Shown: positions 38,117-50,504, numbered from the stretch's first letter. The stretch: 64,000 nucleotides of DNA from Centrapalus pauciflorus (GCA_020465985.1 JAANYP010002042.1:62001-126000), one strand, 5' to 3'. Notes: generated from the sequence alone by a model not told the origin. Numbers and translations are program-made.

Positions 38117-38396
38117 ATATCATACTTTTAAGGACCAAAATGTTACTTTCTTTTTATAATTTAATTTAATTTTCATATATATATATTTAGTATTTCTTTC
38201 TTTTTATAAATTAATTATCCAAATATAACATTTTATTTTTTATTCCTTTTGTTTTAATTATTAATTTTGTATGTTTATTGTTGTTATTATTAAGGTTAGC
38301 TTTTTTTATGTATTACTATAATTATTTATTTAAGATTATATATGATATATATGGTTCATTTTTTTTTCAATTATTTATTGAGAATCCAAATCTTTC
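38117..38396. other. AT-rich stretch, nothing recognised
   Basis: T-rich runs only. Right-hand flank of the copia LTR end. Confidence 0.4.
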
Positions 38397-38691
38397 TGTG
38401 AAAATAAGTTTCTACCAATCAATCAACAATATGAAATTAATAAGAACAATAAAAGGAATTAACACTGACCGAATGATTAGATTGAAGAACTGATGATTAC
38501 AAAATGATGATTGAGAATATTCGTGAACAGTAGCTCCTTTCTCTGAATTGAATGCGTACAAAATGATAACTGTCAGATCTATATTACAATAGAAAGTCAA
38601 AGATGCTATTTATACAATTTAACTAACTATCAAGGAAATACAAAATAGTCCCTAGACTTTGTTTTCATCAACTAAAACATATCCTAACATT
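38397..38691 (-). repeat. 3' LTR of copia C
   Basis: In element sense it starts TGTTAGGATATG right after the polypurine tract and runs to a TTTTCACA end near 38397. A TATAAATAG promoter-like box lies at about 38612. At about 295 bp it is short for this lineage, so the far end is uncertain without a partner LTR. Confidence 0.6.
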
Positions 38692-38704
38692 CTCCCCCTT
38701 TGAT
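38692..38704 (-). other. Final polypurine tract of copia C
   Basis: Minus strand reads ATCAAAGGGGGAGAA and then TGTTAGG, the standard layout of polypurine tract and LTR start in Sireviruses. Confidence 0.8.
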
Positions 38705-38720
38705 GAAAATAGCAAAGTCG

Positions 38721-41700
38721 TTAAGTCGATAAGCCCAGCTTTTGTTTAAATCTTCTGATACTTTTACGATCCGAAAGCCTCCATTCAATCTTTGAAATAA
38801 ACTCAACCATGAGTCTTCGGTCGTTAACAGATAAAGCTCCTTTCTTCGTCTTTCTTTTCTGATCTGCTGCAAGCTTACCTTTCAAACCACTTAAAACTTT
38901 AATCAGAGTTCCATCTGAAAACTTGTTCAGCTCTACACTCCTCATTGCTCTTAACTTCTTATTCCGTTCTTTGTACATGACTGCTGGATGCTTCACCATG
39001 ATCACTTGAAATTCTTTCAGCTCACCAGCAAATTTGATATCTCTGTGAGGCGCTGTCATGTTGATCTTCCTCATGCCTCTTTCCCCCTATCTGTAGATCT
39101 TGCACTGACATCAATACCAACTTGGTATGCATGAAGTGAAACAGTGTCTTAAGCGCAAATCTACAGTGTTCATTTCTTTTGTTTCTGCACAATTCATCAA
39201 AAAGATCTTCAATGTCTACCAAGTGCATGTTAAACATATCAGCTTCTGTGAACACATAAGTATTTCCATCTGATCTAGTGACTGTGAATTTTGGATAAAA
39301 AAATCTTGACAAATCTTTCTTTTTCAATCTTCACCAGGTCAACTATTCTGAATTCACTCTTGACCTTCTCAATCTCCTGTGTTTTGTTTCTCAGAAAACT
39401 GGCATAGTTAACCAGATTAGGCATGTTCGGCTCTAGTACTCTAAACAACTTGTGGAATGAACATGGAGCTTGTTTCTTGCACAAGATCTGTTTCTACAGA
39501 ATATCTTCAATATATGGCATCTTGTTCCTTTTTCTAATAAATTCCGCAGATCTATTCTGTGGAAGCTCAAGCTTTTTCACCTTTTTCTTGCTGATCTCAT
39601 CCTTATTCAACAAAGTCAGCATATCTTGTATCTCCCTCTGAACCACTTGTTGTGCTTCAAATCTAAGTCTATGTTGTTTCTTAGATTCATCGGCAAGCAC
39701 ATACTCGTTGAAAAACCTATCCATCACTTCAACTTCATTCAATACAACCTTTACTTGAGCCACACTGCTCTCAACTTGAAACTCTTCAAATTCCTCTTTA
39801 ACTTGTACAACCACCTCAGGCTTTTCAACCGTTGGTGTTGACTCAGCATCCTTTAAAATCTCCTCAACTAACCCTTCCTCCTCCTCAATCCTTTCAGCTC
39901 TAAAATCTACATCAGTCAAAGCAATTATATCATCATCTTCAGATACTTCAATATATTCCTCTCTCTCTTCTCCTGTCCCTTGAATACTTAGCTCATGACT
40001 CTTCTCTTGAACGTCTTCATCTGAATCAATATACTCAACAAAGTGATAAATATCAGACTGAATGTTCAAAGGAACTGGAACATCTTCATGAAGAATCAAT
40101 CCCAGCTCTCTTTGTTCACCAGCTGATTCTTTAGAGCCCCCAGCTTCTCTCTCCTGAACTTCCGGCTCCTTTTCTGGATATGTAATCATTAATATCCCAG
40201 GCGTTGGTTCATCAAGCTTTCTCCTCTTCTTCCCCTCATGAGGAGCATCATCGGAGTCCTCATCATGCTCATCATGTTTCCTCTTGGATGAGGAAGCTTG
40301 AGCCTTGCATGTTTCTTCAACTGCAGCCACCCTTTCTGAGAGATTACCTAACGCGGTTATCACAGTACTTTCCAAACTGATCATGCGTTCTCTCATCTCA
40401 TCAAACTGTTCAAAAACAAAGTCCTTCAATTCTTCCTTTAATTCTTCTATGGCTTGTTTTGACTCAGATTGCTTAACCGATTCCTCTGCAACATCCTTCC
40501 CCTTTAAAAACTTCTGAATGTTTGTCATTTGGGCCATTACCTCAGCTAGTTGATTAGATACATGCGTATTTACTCCAGACACAGCTTCATTCAATGCACT
40601 TGTCAATGTTGATTCAGTAACAAATGGGGATAAAGTCACCACTGGGTCACGTAGACTTCCAGTTGTCACAGCAGTCGAACTTGTATAAAGTACTTCTGTG
40701 TGGCCAGTGCTCACAGTTGGTAGTGTTGTTTCTCTGACTGGACTTCCACCCTCTTCAAGTGACGGAGCAACAAATGCTTCCTTTACTGAGGATGTTCCAG
40801 TGGGAACACGAAGTTCAACCACACTAACTTCAACAAATGAAGGTGACTCAAGTGTCCTAGACTGTATAGGAGCTAGACTCGGTGATTGAAAAGAAGTCGT
40901 ACACACGGGCAGTTGTGCACTTGTTTCAATATCCATTAAGTCCAAGTGACTTTCGGATAGATTGTATGGTTCATCCCTGTGTTCAATTGAAACAATCTCC
41001 TGTTGAGAGGAGACTGAGTGGATAGGTGGGTGTGCAATTGTCAGTGGGATACTGACTTGTTCAATGCTAACTCTCATAGGAGAACTAACAGAAGATGCGG
41101 TTAATTCCCGGCTTTCTAGGGTCATGGTATCCCTCACACTCTCTGCAGCAATTTGTACAATATCTATCATCATTCCACCTCCCTCATGATGATCACCTCC
41201 CTCATCACCATCATCATCATCATCATCACCTTCTCCTTCTTCTTCTTGAATATCTGACAACGTTCTCTCAGAATCTGATTTTTCAGCTTCTTCCTCACCA
41301 CCCCTTACACTAACATCTCCCTCACTCTCAGAATGGGCAACCTGAACTTCAGCCCCTTGCTGAGGTTCCTCTATTCTTAAAGCTCTTGGGCTAAGAGATC
41401 CCGGTTCCTGGGTCTCTATCGGAGCATGATCTATTCTATATAATCTCACATTCTCACTCTCTTGATCCGCATATTTAAGCAAAGACTCTGGAATTGGCAT
41501 AATGTTTGCATTTGGGGAGTCCGGCACTTCGTGTAAGCTCATCATAACATAATCCGGACATCGTTGAGAATTGGCTCGCTTCGGAATATTTTCATTAGCA
41601 CGAAGAATCCCTCTGATAAGAATCTATATGAATCTCTGAAGCGGAACAAATTTTCTTGCTCTATTTGTAGTTTTTGCAAGAACAATCTCTTTCAAATCCT

Positions 41701-42409
41701 CCCATATGCACTGAGCATAATCATAATGCTTGTTGAATGCTATTCCATGAAATATCCTCAAGTAATGAATGCTGCATCTGTCAATGCCTGTGTGTTTTGA
41801 AGTCATACACCTATTTATGATTCCAAAGAGTGTATACCATTCTCCATTTAAACCATTCCTATGAAACTTTGAGCTCTTCGGTAGTGGCTTTGAGTAGCCC
41901 AAGCAGATTAAATCATGTACCAGCTCCTCATCTGAAACAAAGTCTTCAAAGTCAGCCAACTCTGGGAAGTTAACTGTGTCTATACGTCTAGGAAGAAATA
42001 GATTGTGACGAAGTCTGGCGAGAGTGATTTTTGTCTTGAACTGGTCTATTGTCACTTTAAAGTGATGATTTCCGTCAGCAGGAACAAATTTGACAGTGTG
42101 CCAAAATTGTTGTAGATACACTTGTGGAATAGACGGTTTGTATTGAAGCAGATAACCTAGTGGATGGCCTTTTAGAATGTCAACAATGATAGGATGACTA
42201 ACTTTAATAACCTTGGTATCTAGACGATGGTTATTATCTCGGAAAGGAAGGCAATGTTTAGGTTTTACTAGCTGGTTACCTGGGATGATGTTTGATTGTG
42301 ATGGACGGGCAACTGAGGTAATCCGAACAGGGGTAGATACAAGGGTATGATTTGATGATGAATGGGAGTCAGAGGAATTTGAGTTCTGAGATTGTACTGG
42401 AGATGCCAT
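38721..42409 (-). pseudogene. Accessory ORF downstream of pol in copia C, broken
   Basis: From ATG 42409 the frame runs 261 codons to a TAG (41624-41626), then stays in the same frame to a second TAG at 39494-39496, and on to about 39275. Two frameshifts follow (into 39327-39022 and 39074-38721). The first part has a Ser/Asn-rich start, then LQQFWHTVKF, FGIINRCMTSKHTGID and CIWEDL, a pattern I recall from Asteraceae retroelement-derived proteins. The middle is acidic and low-complexity with an Asp/His run near 41170-41240 and a probable coiled coil near 40380-40560. The end has YPKFTVTRSDG, VQDLQIG and LNKFSDGTLIKV. The position matches the env-like ORF of some Sireviruses, but I see no clear signal peptide or membrane anchor. 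Function unknown. Confidence 0.7.
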
Positions 42410-42690
42410 TTGAACACCTGTAAAAATAAGAACATCATGTTAGTCAGATCATGTACACAAATGACATCCTTCAAAATGTAGAAAAATTGTAACATTTTAT
42501 CAGAAATTGTAAAAACTTGTGATTTTCTTTTTAAGGCATCGGGATTCCGGACAATAATAGATAATTATTGAAAGGACTCCATAGTCAATCGTTTAGAGAC
42601 CAATGTTAGAAAAACACAAATTTATAACAATTTCTTAAAAAATGTGACATTTTTCTTAAAACATAAAAAATTTCACACTTAGAAAAATTT
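42410..42690. other. Non-coding spacer upstream of the accessory ORF
   Basis: Acceptor-like CTTATTTTTACAG (minus strand, 42419-42430) lies just before ATG 42409, so the accessory ORF may be expressed from a spliced RNA. Nothing else recognised. Confidence 0.35.
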
Positions 42691-43170
42691 TTTGTTGAAA
42701 CTCGAATAAAACTACAAGTTTCTCGAATGACTCTTGAACAATGTCGAGTGACACATGAAACAACTCGAATAAGCCTATACACAATTCGAATGATGTATAC
42801 ATGAAACTCGAATAATCCTATACACAACTCGAATGATGTATACATGAAACTCGAATAATTCTCTATAAAACTCGAATGACATATACATGAAACTCGAATA
42901 AAATATGTACTAAACTCGAATGAAACATTGGAATCTAACACTCATCTCGAATAACTCGATAAGACCATTGTCCCAACTCGAATAAGCTTTAAGCAATTAT
43001 GTTCTGAAAATTTTCTAAGTGTTACACACACACTTGTCAACTCGCATGAAACACAAATGTTTCTCGAATATTATTGCTCTCAACTCGATTAACTCTTGAG
43101 TTTTATATGAGTCAACTCGAATGAGTCACGATGCAACTCGAATGACTTATGATGCAACTCGAATGACTCT
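42690..43170. repeat. ACTCGAAT motif array in copia C
   Basis: About twenty copies of CTCGAATGA/CTCGAATAA-like words, mostly in one orientation, with spacing of roughly 15-35 bp. No frame runs through it. It lies between pol and the accessory ORF. Confidence 0.85.
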
Positions 43171-44090
43171 TTTGATCGAGAAATGCCATTTTATTTTAGT
43201 ACAAGTCCAATACCCACTGATTTGATGAATTTAAGTTCACGGATCATTTTCAGTCTTTTAAAACATGTACCCCCTTCGAAAATGTATTTTAAACACATTT
43301 GTTTTACTGAACTTTGAACAAAAACAACTTTAAAGTTGTTAAAAATTCAAATTTCAGATTATTTATGAACTCGAAACTGTTTCATTAGAAAATCAGTGAT
43401 TCTGTTTGTGTGATGTAAAAATGACTTATGAAACTTCAGATTCATGGTCATAATACCAATACAAACTTCATCACACAATTAATTGCAATTTCATGAACCA
43501 ACAGTAGAAATCTCCATTATCGCTCAAGAACATAAGCAACAAAAAATACGAACACATAGTTTCAAACAACTCATACTGAACATTTACACTAAAAATAAAA
43601 ATAATAAAAAAAAATTAAGAACTTTTACTCACAATTTTGATGAAAAAATGTCGGTTGTGGGTTTGAGGTTTCTTTGAAGTGAAGAAATCTTGTTGGAGAA
43701 GATGAAGTAATAGATATTCCGGAAAAATGATTTGAATTTGAAAATTCAAATTTATAGGCAAACTTACCCGGCCCATTTTTAATTTTTCAAATTTGAAAAA
43801 CCCGGCCCATCATCTAAACCAAATTATCCCACTACCTATCTTTTCAATCAAAAATTGTGACTAACAAAACAAAATTAACAAATATCAAGATAAAATTTGA
43901 ATTTCAAAAAAAAGTTTAAAACCACTCAAAACAAAACAAAAAAATTTCTGTTTTTCAACAAAAAAAAAAATTTAAAAATGGACTAAAACAAATATACACA
44001 AAAAAATTTGCACACATAAAACAACAAAAAAATTGAACAAAACACACAAAAAAAAATTAAAAAATATTAAAACTCTTAACAATACTCATT
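43171..44090. other. A-rich non-coding region between pol and accessory ORF
   Basis: Long A-rich runs (43580-43610, 43900-44060) and no credible gene. Part of the non-coding block of copia C. Confidence 0.5.
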
Positions 44091-44229
44091 TGCTCCCCCT
44101 TGAAGTTCTGAAAGTTGCTCCCCCTAAAATATATATTCATTTTCTCTGCTCTGCTCCCCCTACAAAATAACAGATAATTTTTATCAGATTTACTCAAAAT
44201 CAGATAAATTTCTTTTCTGCTCCCCCTGC
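44091..44229 (-). repeat. Four repeated polypurine tracts after pol
   Basis: GCTCCCCCT occurs four times on the plus strand (about 44092-44100, 44117-44125, 44153-44161, 44219-44227), reading AGGGGGAGC in element sense. It starts about 135 bases after the pol stop. Multiple polypurine tracts are a described feature of Sireviruses. Confidence 0.8.
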
Positions 44230-44363
44230 ACATGACAATCCAGATCTTGTTAAATTCCAAAAAATATAAACTTTTTATGATTCATGAATTTAACATCAGA
44301 TAAAAATCACTAAAAAATTGAAAATTTTAAAATTATATTTTGAAACTACTGAATTATTAAATC

Positions 44364-46745
44364 TTAACGATTCAACATACCTAATTTGTATACCAAAAAA
44401 TTAAACCGCTTTTCATCTAACGCTTTGGTAAACAAATCAGCTAGTTGATATTCAGTAGGTACAAAATATAATTCTATATATCCATTTTCTACATGATCTT
44501 TTATGAAATGATACCGAATGTCAATGTGTTTTGTTTTTGAATGTTGCACCGGATTTAATGCAATAGCTATTGCGCTCTGAGAATCACAATATATTGGAAT
44601 TTTCTTTGGTGTAAACCCATAATCGCGCAGTTGGCTCTTCATCCACAACACCTGAGAACAGCAAGACGATACAGCAACGTACTCTGCTTCAGCTGTAGAC
44701 AATGAAACACAATGTTGTTTCTTGGATGACCAACATACGGGTTTGTCACCTAAGAATTGTACTGCTCCAGACGTACTCTTTCTGTCCATCTTATCACCTG
44801 CGTGATCAGCGTCAGAAAAAGCAGTCAGATTAAATGAAGATTCTCTAGGATACCACAAACCAAGATTTGGAGTTCCTTTGAGATATCTTAAAATTCGTTT
44901 CGCAGCTGTTAAGTGTGATTCTTTAAGATTTGACTGATATCTAGCACAGACACATGTAGCAAACATAATATCTGGTCTACTAGCTGTTAAATACATTAAT
45001 GACCCAATTATACCTCGATAATGAGTCACATCTACAGGTTTCCCTGAGATGTCCGCATCGAGTTTTGACTTTGAATCCGGAGCCATGGGAGTTTTCATAG
45101 GAGTACTATTGACCATGTTAAATTTCTTTAACATGTCTTGTATATATTTTGACTGATTAATAAAAATACCATCAGTTAATTGTTTTACTTGTAATCCTAA
45201 GAAAAAATTTATTTCCCCCATCATGCTCATTTCGAATTTTTGGGACATTAAAAATGCGAATTTCTTACAAAATTCTGGATTTGTAGACCCAAATATTATA
45301 TCGTCTACATATATTTGTATAACTATGATATCTGACCCCTAACGTTTTATAAACAGGGTTGTGTCAACTGCACCTTTTGTAAATCTACATCTCAACAGAT
45401 ATGTTGAAAGTGCATCATACCAAGCACGAGGTGCTTGTTTAAGGCCATACAGTGACTTATCGAAAATATATACATGTTCAGGTTTCGAAGGATCAGTAAA
45501 CCCTTCGGGCTGATATGTATATACTTCATCTGTTAGCTCCCCGTTTAGAAACGCAGTTTTAACATCCATTTGATATACTGTAAAATTTTTATGAGCGGCA
45601 AATGCTAAAAACATTCTAATAGCTTCAATTCGTGCAACTGGTGCGAATGTTTCATCATAATCAATCCCTTCTTGTTGGTTGTATCCTTTGGCCACGAGAC
45701 GAGCTTTATTCCGAATGATGACACCATGTTCATCTTTCTTGTTTTTAAAGATCCATTTCGTGCCTATAATGGATTTATCTTTTGGGCGCTCAACAAGTCT
45801 CCAGACCTTTAACCGTTCGAACTGGTTCAGTTCTTCTTGCATCGCCACAATCCAATCAGCGTCCGGAAGGGCTTCTTTTACATTCTTTGGCTCTATTTTA
45901 CTTAAAAAATTTGAAAATAAGCATTCATTTATAGTTGCCCTTCTGGTTTGGACTGACGCGGATGGATCACCAATGATGTTTTCTATTGGGTGATTTCTCG
46001 TCCACTTAACAGTATGTGGAAACGGTTCTATTGGATCTTGGTTGGGATTGAGATCTAGATATGGTTCGGGAGTTACTTCAGATGTTGTAGGTGGGACATC
46101 TGAGGTAGGAGCTTCTGAATGTTCAGAAGTAACGGGGGTTTCAGAAGAATATGGAGATTCAATTGGTTGTACAATCTCAGTAGTTGACTGCACATTTGCT
46201 GATGAGGCTTCTCCAGTTTCTTCTGAACCTTGTTGTTGAGAAAGATCAGAGACTATGACTGGATCTTCAGTAATCCTGTCAGGTACCAAATTTTGAACAT
46301 TAGTTTTGGGCTTTTCAAAATAGTCTTCATAAAAATTCTCAAACAACTTATGTAATTCTGAGTGTTCAGCATTTTGTTCAATTGACTCCAATGAAGTCTG
46401 CATATTAGGTTCGGGTCCTGAACTGGTGTGTTCAGAAGCCATTACCACTCCTTCGTCGAATTTGACATTCACGCTCTCGTTGACTGTCTTGGTTCTCTTG
46501 TTGTACACTCGGAAGGCAACCGACTCCTTTGAATACCCGATGAATATTCCTTCATCAGCCTTTTTATTAAACTTTCCAAGATTGTCTTTATCGTTTAGAA
46601 TAAAGCATCTGCAACCAAAGACATGGAAAAATTTAATATTAGGTATTCGTTTATTAATCAGTTCATAAGGAGTCTTTCCGAATCTCTTATTTATTATTGA
46701 ACGATTTTGTGTGAAACAAGCTGTTGCAACTGCTTCTGCCCACAA
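44364..46745 (-). pseudogene. Reverse transcriptase and RNase H of copia C, one stop
   Basis: The frame from 46745 holds the end of integrase ([14 protein letters not shown]), the [15 protein letters not shown] RT start and KTAFLNGEL. It ends at a TAG (45339-45341) after LFIKR. It resumes in the same frame with YVDDIIFG, the RT catalytic motif (about 45300), then RNase H with TAEAEY, YCDSQSAIAIA and a LADLFTKAL end. So the frame from 46745 to 44364 has one stop. The enzyme would copy element RNA into DNA. The stop sits just before the active site, so no functional RT is made without readthrough. Confidence 0.92.
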
Positions 46746-47690
46746 GAATAACGGTAAATTGGTTCCACCAGTGTCCGATTTCTTCTTTCAACGACACCGT
46801 TTTGTTGTGGAGTTCGAGCAGCTGAAAACTGATGTGTAATTCCTATTGAATTCAAGAATGAGTCAAGTGATTTGTTCTTGAACTCTGTTCCGTTGTCTGA
46901 GCGGATTGTTTGAATTGTGAGTTGCAACTTTACTTGTATTTTCCGGATGAAGTCTATGATCGTTTCGGTTGCATCTGATTTGGATCTCAGGAAGAAAACC
47001 CACGTGTATTGTGAATAGTCATCAACTATCACCAATACATATCGTTTCTTATTTATGCTTTGTACTCTCATTGGTCCACACAAATCCATATGCAGTAATT
47101 CCAGTGCTCTCGTGGATGAGTGTTCTGTTTTGGATTTGTGTGTGGCTCTTATCATCTTTCCTTTTTCACATGCCGCACATAACTGTTCTTTTTGGAATTT
47201 GAGTGTCGGCAGCCCTTTAACTAACCCTCCTTTTGCTAGGTTGGTTAATTCATTGAAGTTCAGATGTGAAAGGCGACGATGCCACAGCCATGCTGTTTTA
47301 GATGTAGCTTTTGACAATAAGCAGACATCTTTCTTCAGATTAATTGAGGCTAAATCAATGGAGTACAAATTTGTTTTCCTGTTTCCTGCCAAAATTTCTT
47401 TTCCTTCTCCGGATCTGATGCTGCACCGATTGGCTTTGAAATTGACTTCTAACCCTTTATCACACAATTGTCCAATACTAAATAGATTGTGTCCAAGACC
47501 ATCAACATAGAATACCTTTTGGATGGTGATTTTGTCGTATTTGAGACTTCCGTAGCCTTTGATCGGACAAAACTGATCATTTCCAAATATGACCGTCCCA
47601 CAGAACTTTTCTACAAAGTCCGTGAGTGTGTCTCGTTGTCCGGTCATATGTTTGGAGCATCCGGAGTCAAGATACCAGACATGGTTTACC
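46694..47690 (-). pseudogene. Protease end and integrase of copia C
   Basis: The minus strand near 47690-47645 encodes VWYLDSGCSKHMTG, the copia protease active site. The GAG-pre-integrase HHCC region follows (HRRLSHLNF...CAACEKGK). The integrase core has LLHMDLCGP, IRSDNGTEF and [11 protein letters not shown] (D,D-35-E). After TLVE about 35 bases seem to be missing compared with the usual copia integrase, shifting the frame so that WAEAV continues in the RT frame. The product would insert element DNA; it is broken here. Confidence 0.9.
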
Positions 47691-47909
47691 TATAAGACGA
47701 AGTAGCACATGAGGTACCCACTTGTAGTTGGGTACTTTTGTTTTAGGTAAATCATGCACAGTATTATTTGTGTTTCTAACAGATATGGCTTTTAGCTTAT
47801 CATTTGAAGTTATTTTAGGTACCCACTTTTGAACTGTTCTTTTAGGTATCCATTTTTGTACAATTCGCGGTGGAATTGTTTTTGAAATATTTTTCTTTGG
47901 AACCTTTTT

Positions 47910-50240
47910 CTATTCATAAAATGGGTCCTTCTTCTTCGGTTGCCATACGAGGTTATTAGATTTAACAATTTCAGGCTTACAAGCATAAGAATTCAAAGCA
48001 ATTAAGTCCGTTCTTGAAAACTTTATACAAGAATTATTAACAAGTTTATTATTATTACAGACAGAATATTCTATTTTGCTATTTCTATCTGTAACATTTT
48101 TGTCCTTCACGCGCCACTCTTGTTTTATACTCTTGTTTTTCTGTACTCTTTTCTTCTTTCGCCAAACTTGTTTTCTCGAACCGTTCACAATGATATCTGA
48201 CATAAAAGAAGTATGAGAATTAGTAGATTTAGATACTCGTTTTTTCTGTAAGTTTTTCATACCTTTTGAAGATTCGACTTTACGTGCAATTGAGTCCGTT
48301 GATGAAGATGATTCACCCTTTTCAAAGTTAGGATACTGAACAATAATTTTTGTTTTCTCCTTCTTTTGTTGTAATGATGGTGAATTTTCAGATGATTTTA
48401 AAGAATCTGTAGACATTCTTTGCAGAATTTTAACAGGTTCTTTATTACCATTTGATTGTTTGTTAGTCAAAGGTTTGATAAATTCACCAATTTTACCAAA
48501 CATTTGATCTAATGAATTAACATCAGAGTGCATGTACAGATCAAACTTCAAACTCTTTTTCTGTATTTATAGAATCTAGAGAAGTAGATGATTGTGGATC
48601 AGACACATTTGTGTTCTTAGGCTGATCTTGCAACATTTGTTCCATTTTTCTTAATTCAGCCTTGAGAGTTCCATTCTCTGTCTCAAAATTTTTAATTTTC
48701 AATTCTAGATCAGAATTTATCTGTTCTAAAATTGAATTTGGCAAATATAATTTTTGAGATTGAATAGGTAATTCAGACAAATCCTTTTCAGAATAAGTTT
48801 GAATGTACTCTGCTTTAGTATCAAGAATATTACTAGTTTCATTTATTCTGGTATAATCACCAGAATTTTGCATTTTGTCTGATCGTAATCTTTTTATTTC
48901 TTCGCTAGATTCTACTTCTTCAGATGCTTTCATAAATGTCATTTTTAATCCTAAATTCATGTATCTGACATCATATAGTGTTGGTGAACTAGATATTGCT
49001 TTAGTCAGATACTTAGGATTTTCCCAACCAATTCCAGATTTAGAGTTATAAAATTCTGTGTCTTTTGGTTGATTTAAATAAATTGTTTGATCTGTTTGCC
49101 CTCTTTTGATAAATTCATCCTCCATCTTTTTTATTTTCTCATAAAGTTTAGTTCTTTCTTCAAAAATAGCATGATATTTTACAGAAAAGTTTGAGGCTTC
49201 TAATTCTGCTATTCGCAGTCTTTCTTGTAAATCAGATATATTGTGATTTAGATTGAGTATATTGCTTTGAAGTTCTCTTTCCTTATCTTGTAAGTCTGAG
49301 ACCGCTCGTAAAGCTAATGCTTTATCTTTGGAAAAGTCTAGAACTAAGTTGTGTTCATTTCGAAGTTTGTTCTCCAAAGAATGAACATTTTTCTTTTCTG
49401 CCTTTAAAGATTTTTCAAACTTTTTAAGCATAAAGGCCATATTAGTTAGTTTTTCTTCTAATATACATGATTCATCAATGTCAAAGTCTGAATTAGAATG
49501 TACCTCCGGTCTGTCTGAACCATCTGAGTTTTCAGACTCTGAATCTTCATCATTTTCAGCTTCATTTTGGCCAGTTGCCATTAATGCAACTTCTTCTGTT
49601 GCGTCCTCTTCATCAGACTCAGATTCTTTTCTTTCTGCATCCTCTTCATCAGTCAATCCAACCCATACCTCATCTTCAGCTATCATAGCTGATTCACTTA
49701 GTTCAGACTCATTGAAAATTTCTGATTTTAGACAAATATGAGCATCTTCATCCAAGATGTCATCATCTTCTGATAACTGTAACCAATGGTCATCCTCCGC
49801 CATAAGAGCTTTGCCTGACTCTTTTTCTTTGGCTAAGAGAGCCTTTCTTGTATAATAGTCTGAGTTTTTGACTACTGGAGATCTGCATTCACGGGCATAG
49901 TGACCTGGTTTTCCACAGTTGTAGCATTTCTGTTCCGACTCTTTCTTAGCTGACTTGTCTGACTTTTCATATTTGTCAGTCTTTCGTGCACTACTTTCTC
50001 CAGATTTCTCATATTTATCCTTTTTCTCAATTTTCCTTGAGCCTGTTTTATAGCGCATCTTGTTGTTGGTTGGCTTTCTGTAAAATTTCTTTTGAAATGC
50101 TTTTGTAAGCAATGCCATCTGCTTTTTCATCTCTTCTATTTCTGAATCAGCAGATGAATCTGAGGATTCTGATTCGGAAGATGTACTACTGATTACAGCT
50201 CTTTTCTCCTTTTTCAGCTTGTATTTATACTTTTTCAGGT
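47910..50240 (-). pseudogene. Gag of copia C, 5'-truncated and shifted
   Basis: The readable frame starts at the truncation point (about 50240, LKKYKYKLKKEKRAV) and goes through a Ser/Glu-rich stretch. A CCHC zinc knuckle (CYNCGKPGHYAREC, near 49890-49935) follows, then an acidic region and a long coiled coil (about 49500-49050). It ends at 48541 and continues in another frame to 47910 with basic sequence. The N-terminal Gag domain before the knuckle is missing. Gag forms the particle and binds RNA. The long coiled coil after the knuckle is typical for Sirevirus Gag. Confidence 0.85.
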
Positions 50241-50370
50241 TTCATGGGGAACCATATGCATCGCCGCATCGGGGGAAAAAAAAAAGAACCAACCACAGTG
50301 TTCAGATTAAATAATCATTGGTGCATCACGCGATGCACGTATTTAGTATGCATAGGGGTATTGTGGGAAA
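50241..50370. other. Truncation border of copia C with short palindrome
   Basis: The sequence changes abruptly near 50240. A palindrome, GTGCATC-ACGC-GATGCAC (50311-50328), is followed four bases later by TTTAGT. This is reminiscent of a Helitron 3' end (hairpin then CTRRT), but the terminal bases do not fit exactly. Identity open. Confidence 0.3.
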
Positions 50371-50504
50371 AATAAATATATCTAGTAAAATAAAATATAA
50401 TTTTATATTAATTGAATATTCAATCAAAGAACAATAAATGCTAAATAAAATTAATTGATACACTTCTAAAATTACAAAATCTAAACAAATTAAAAAAGAA
50501 TGAT

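Larger units (their letters stand above)
38397..50240 (-). mobile_element. Ty1/copia element C (Sirevirus type), 5'-truncated
   Basis: In element sense: gag (50240-47910), protease and integrase (47690-46694), RT and RNase H (46745-44364), four AGGGGGAGCA-type purine runs, an ACTCGAAT motif array, a large accessory ORF (42409-38721), a final polypurine tract and a 3' LTR. The 5' LTR and the start of gag are missing; similarity ends near 50240. The domain order integrase before RT defines copia. Long coiled-coil gag, repeated polypurine tracts and an extra ORF after pol are Sirevirus traits. Several stops and shifts show it is inactive. Confidence 0.9.

Noticed and set aside
40305..41313. Plus-strand frames opposite the accessory ORF
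   Set aside because: Antisense shadows of the long minus-strand frame, including a His run opposite an Asp run.
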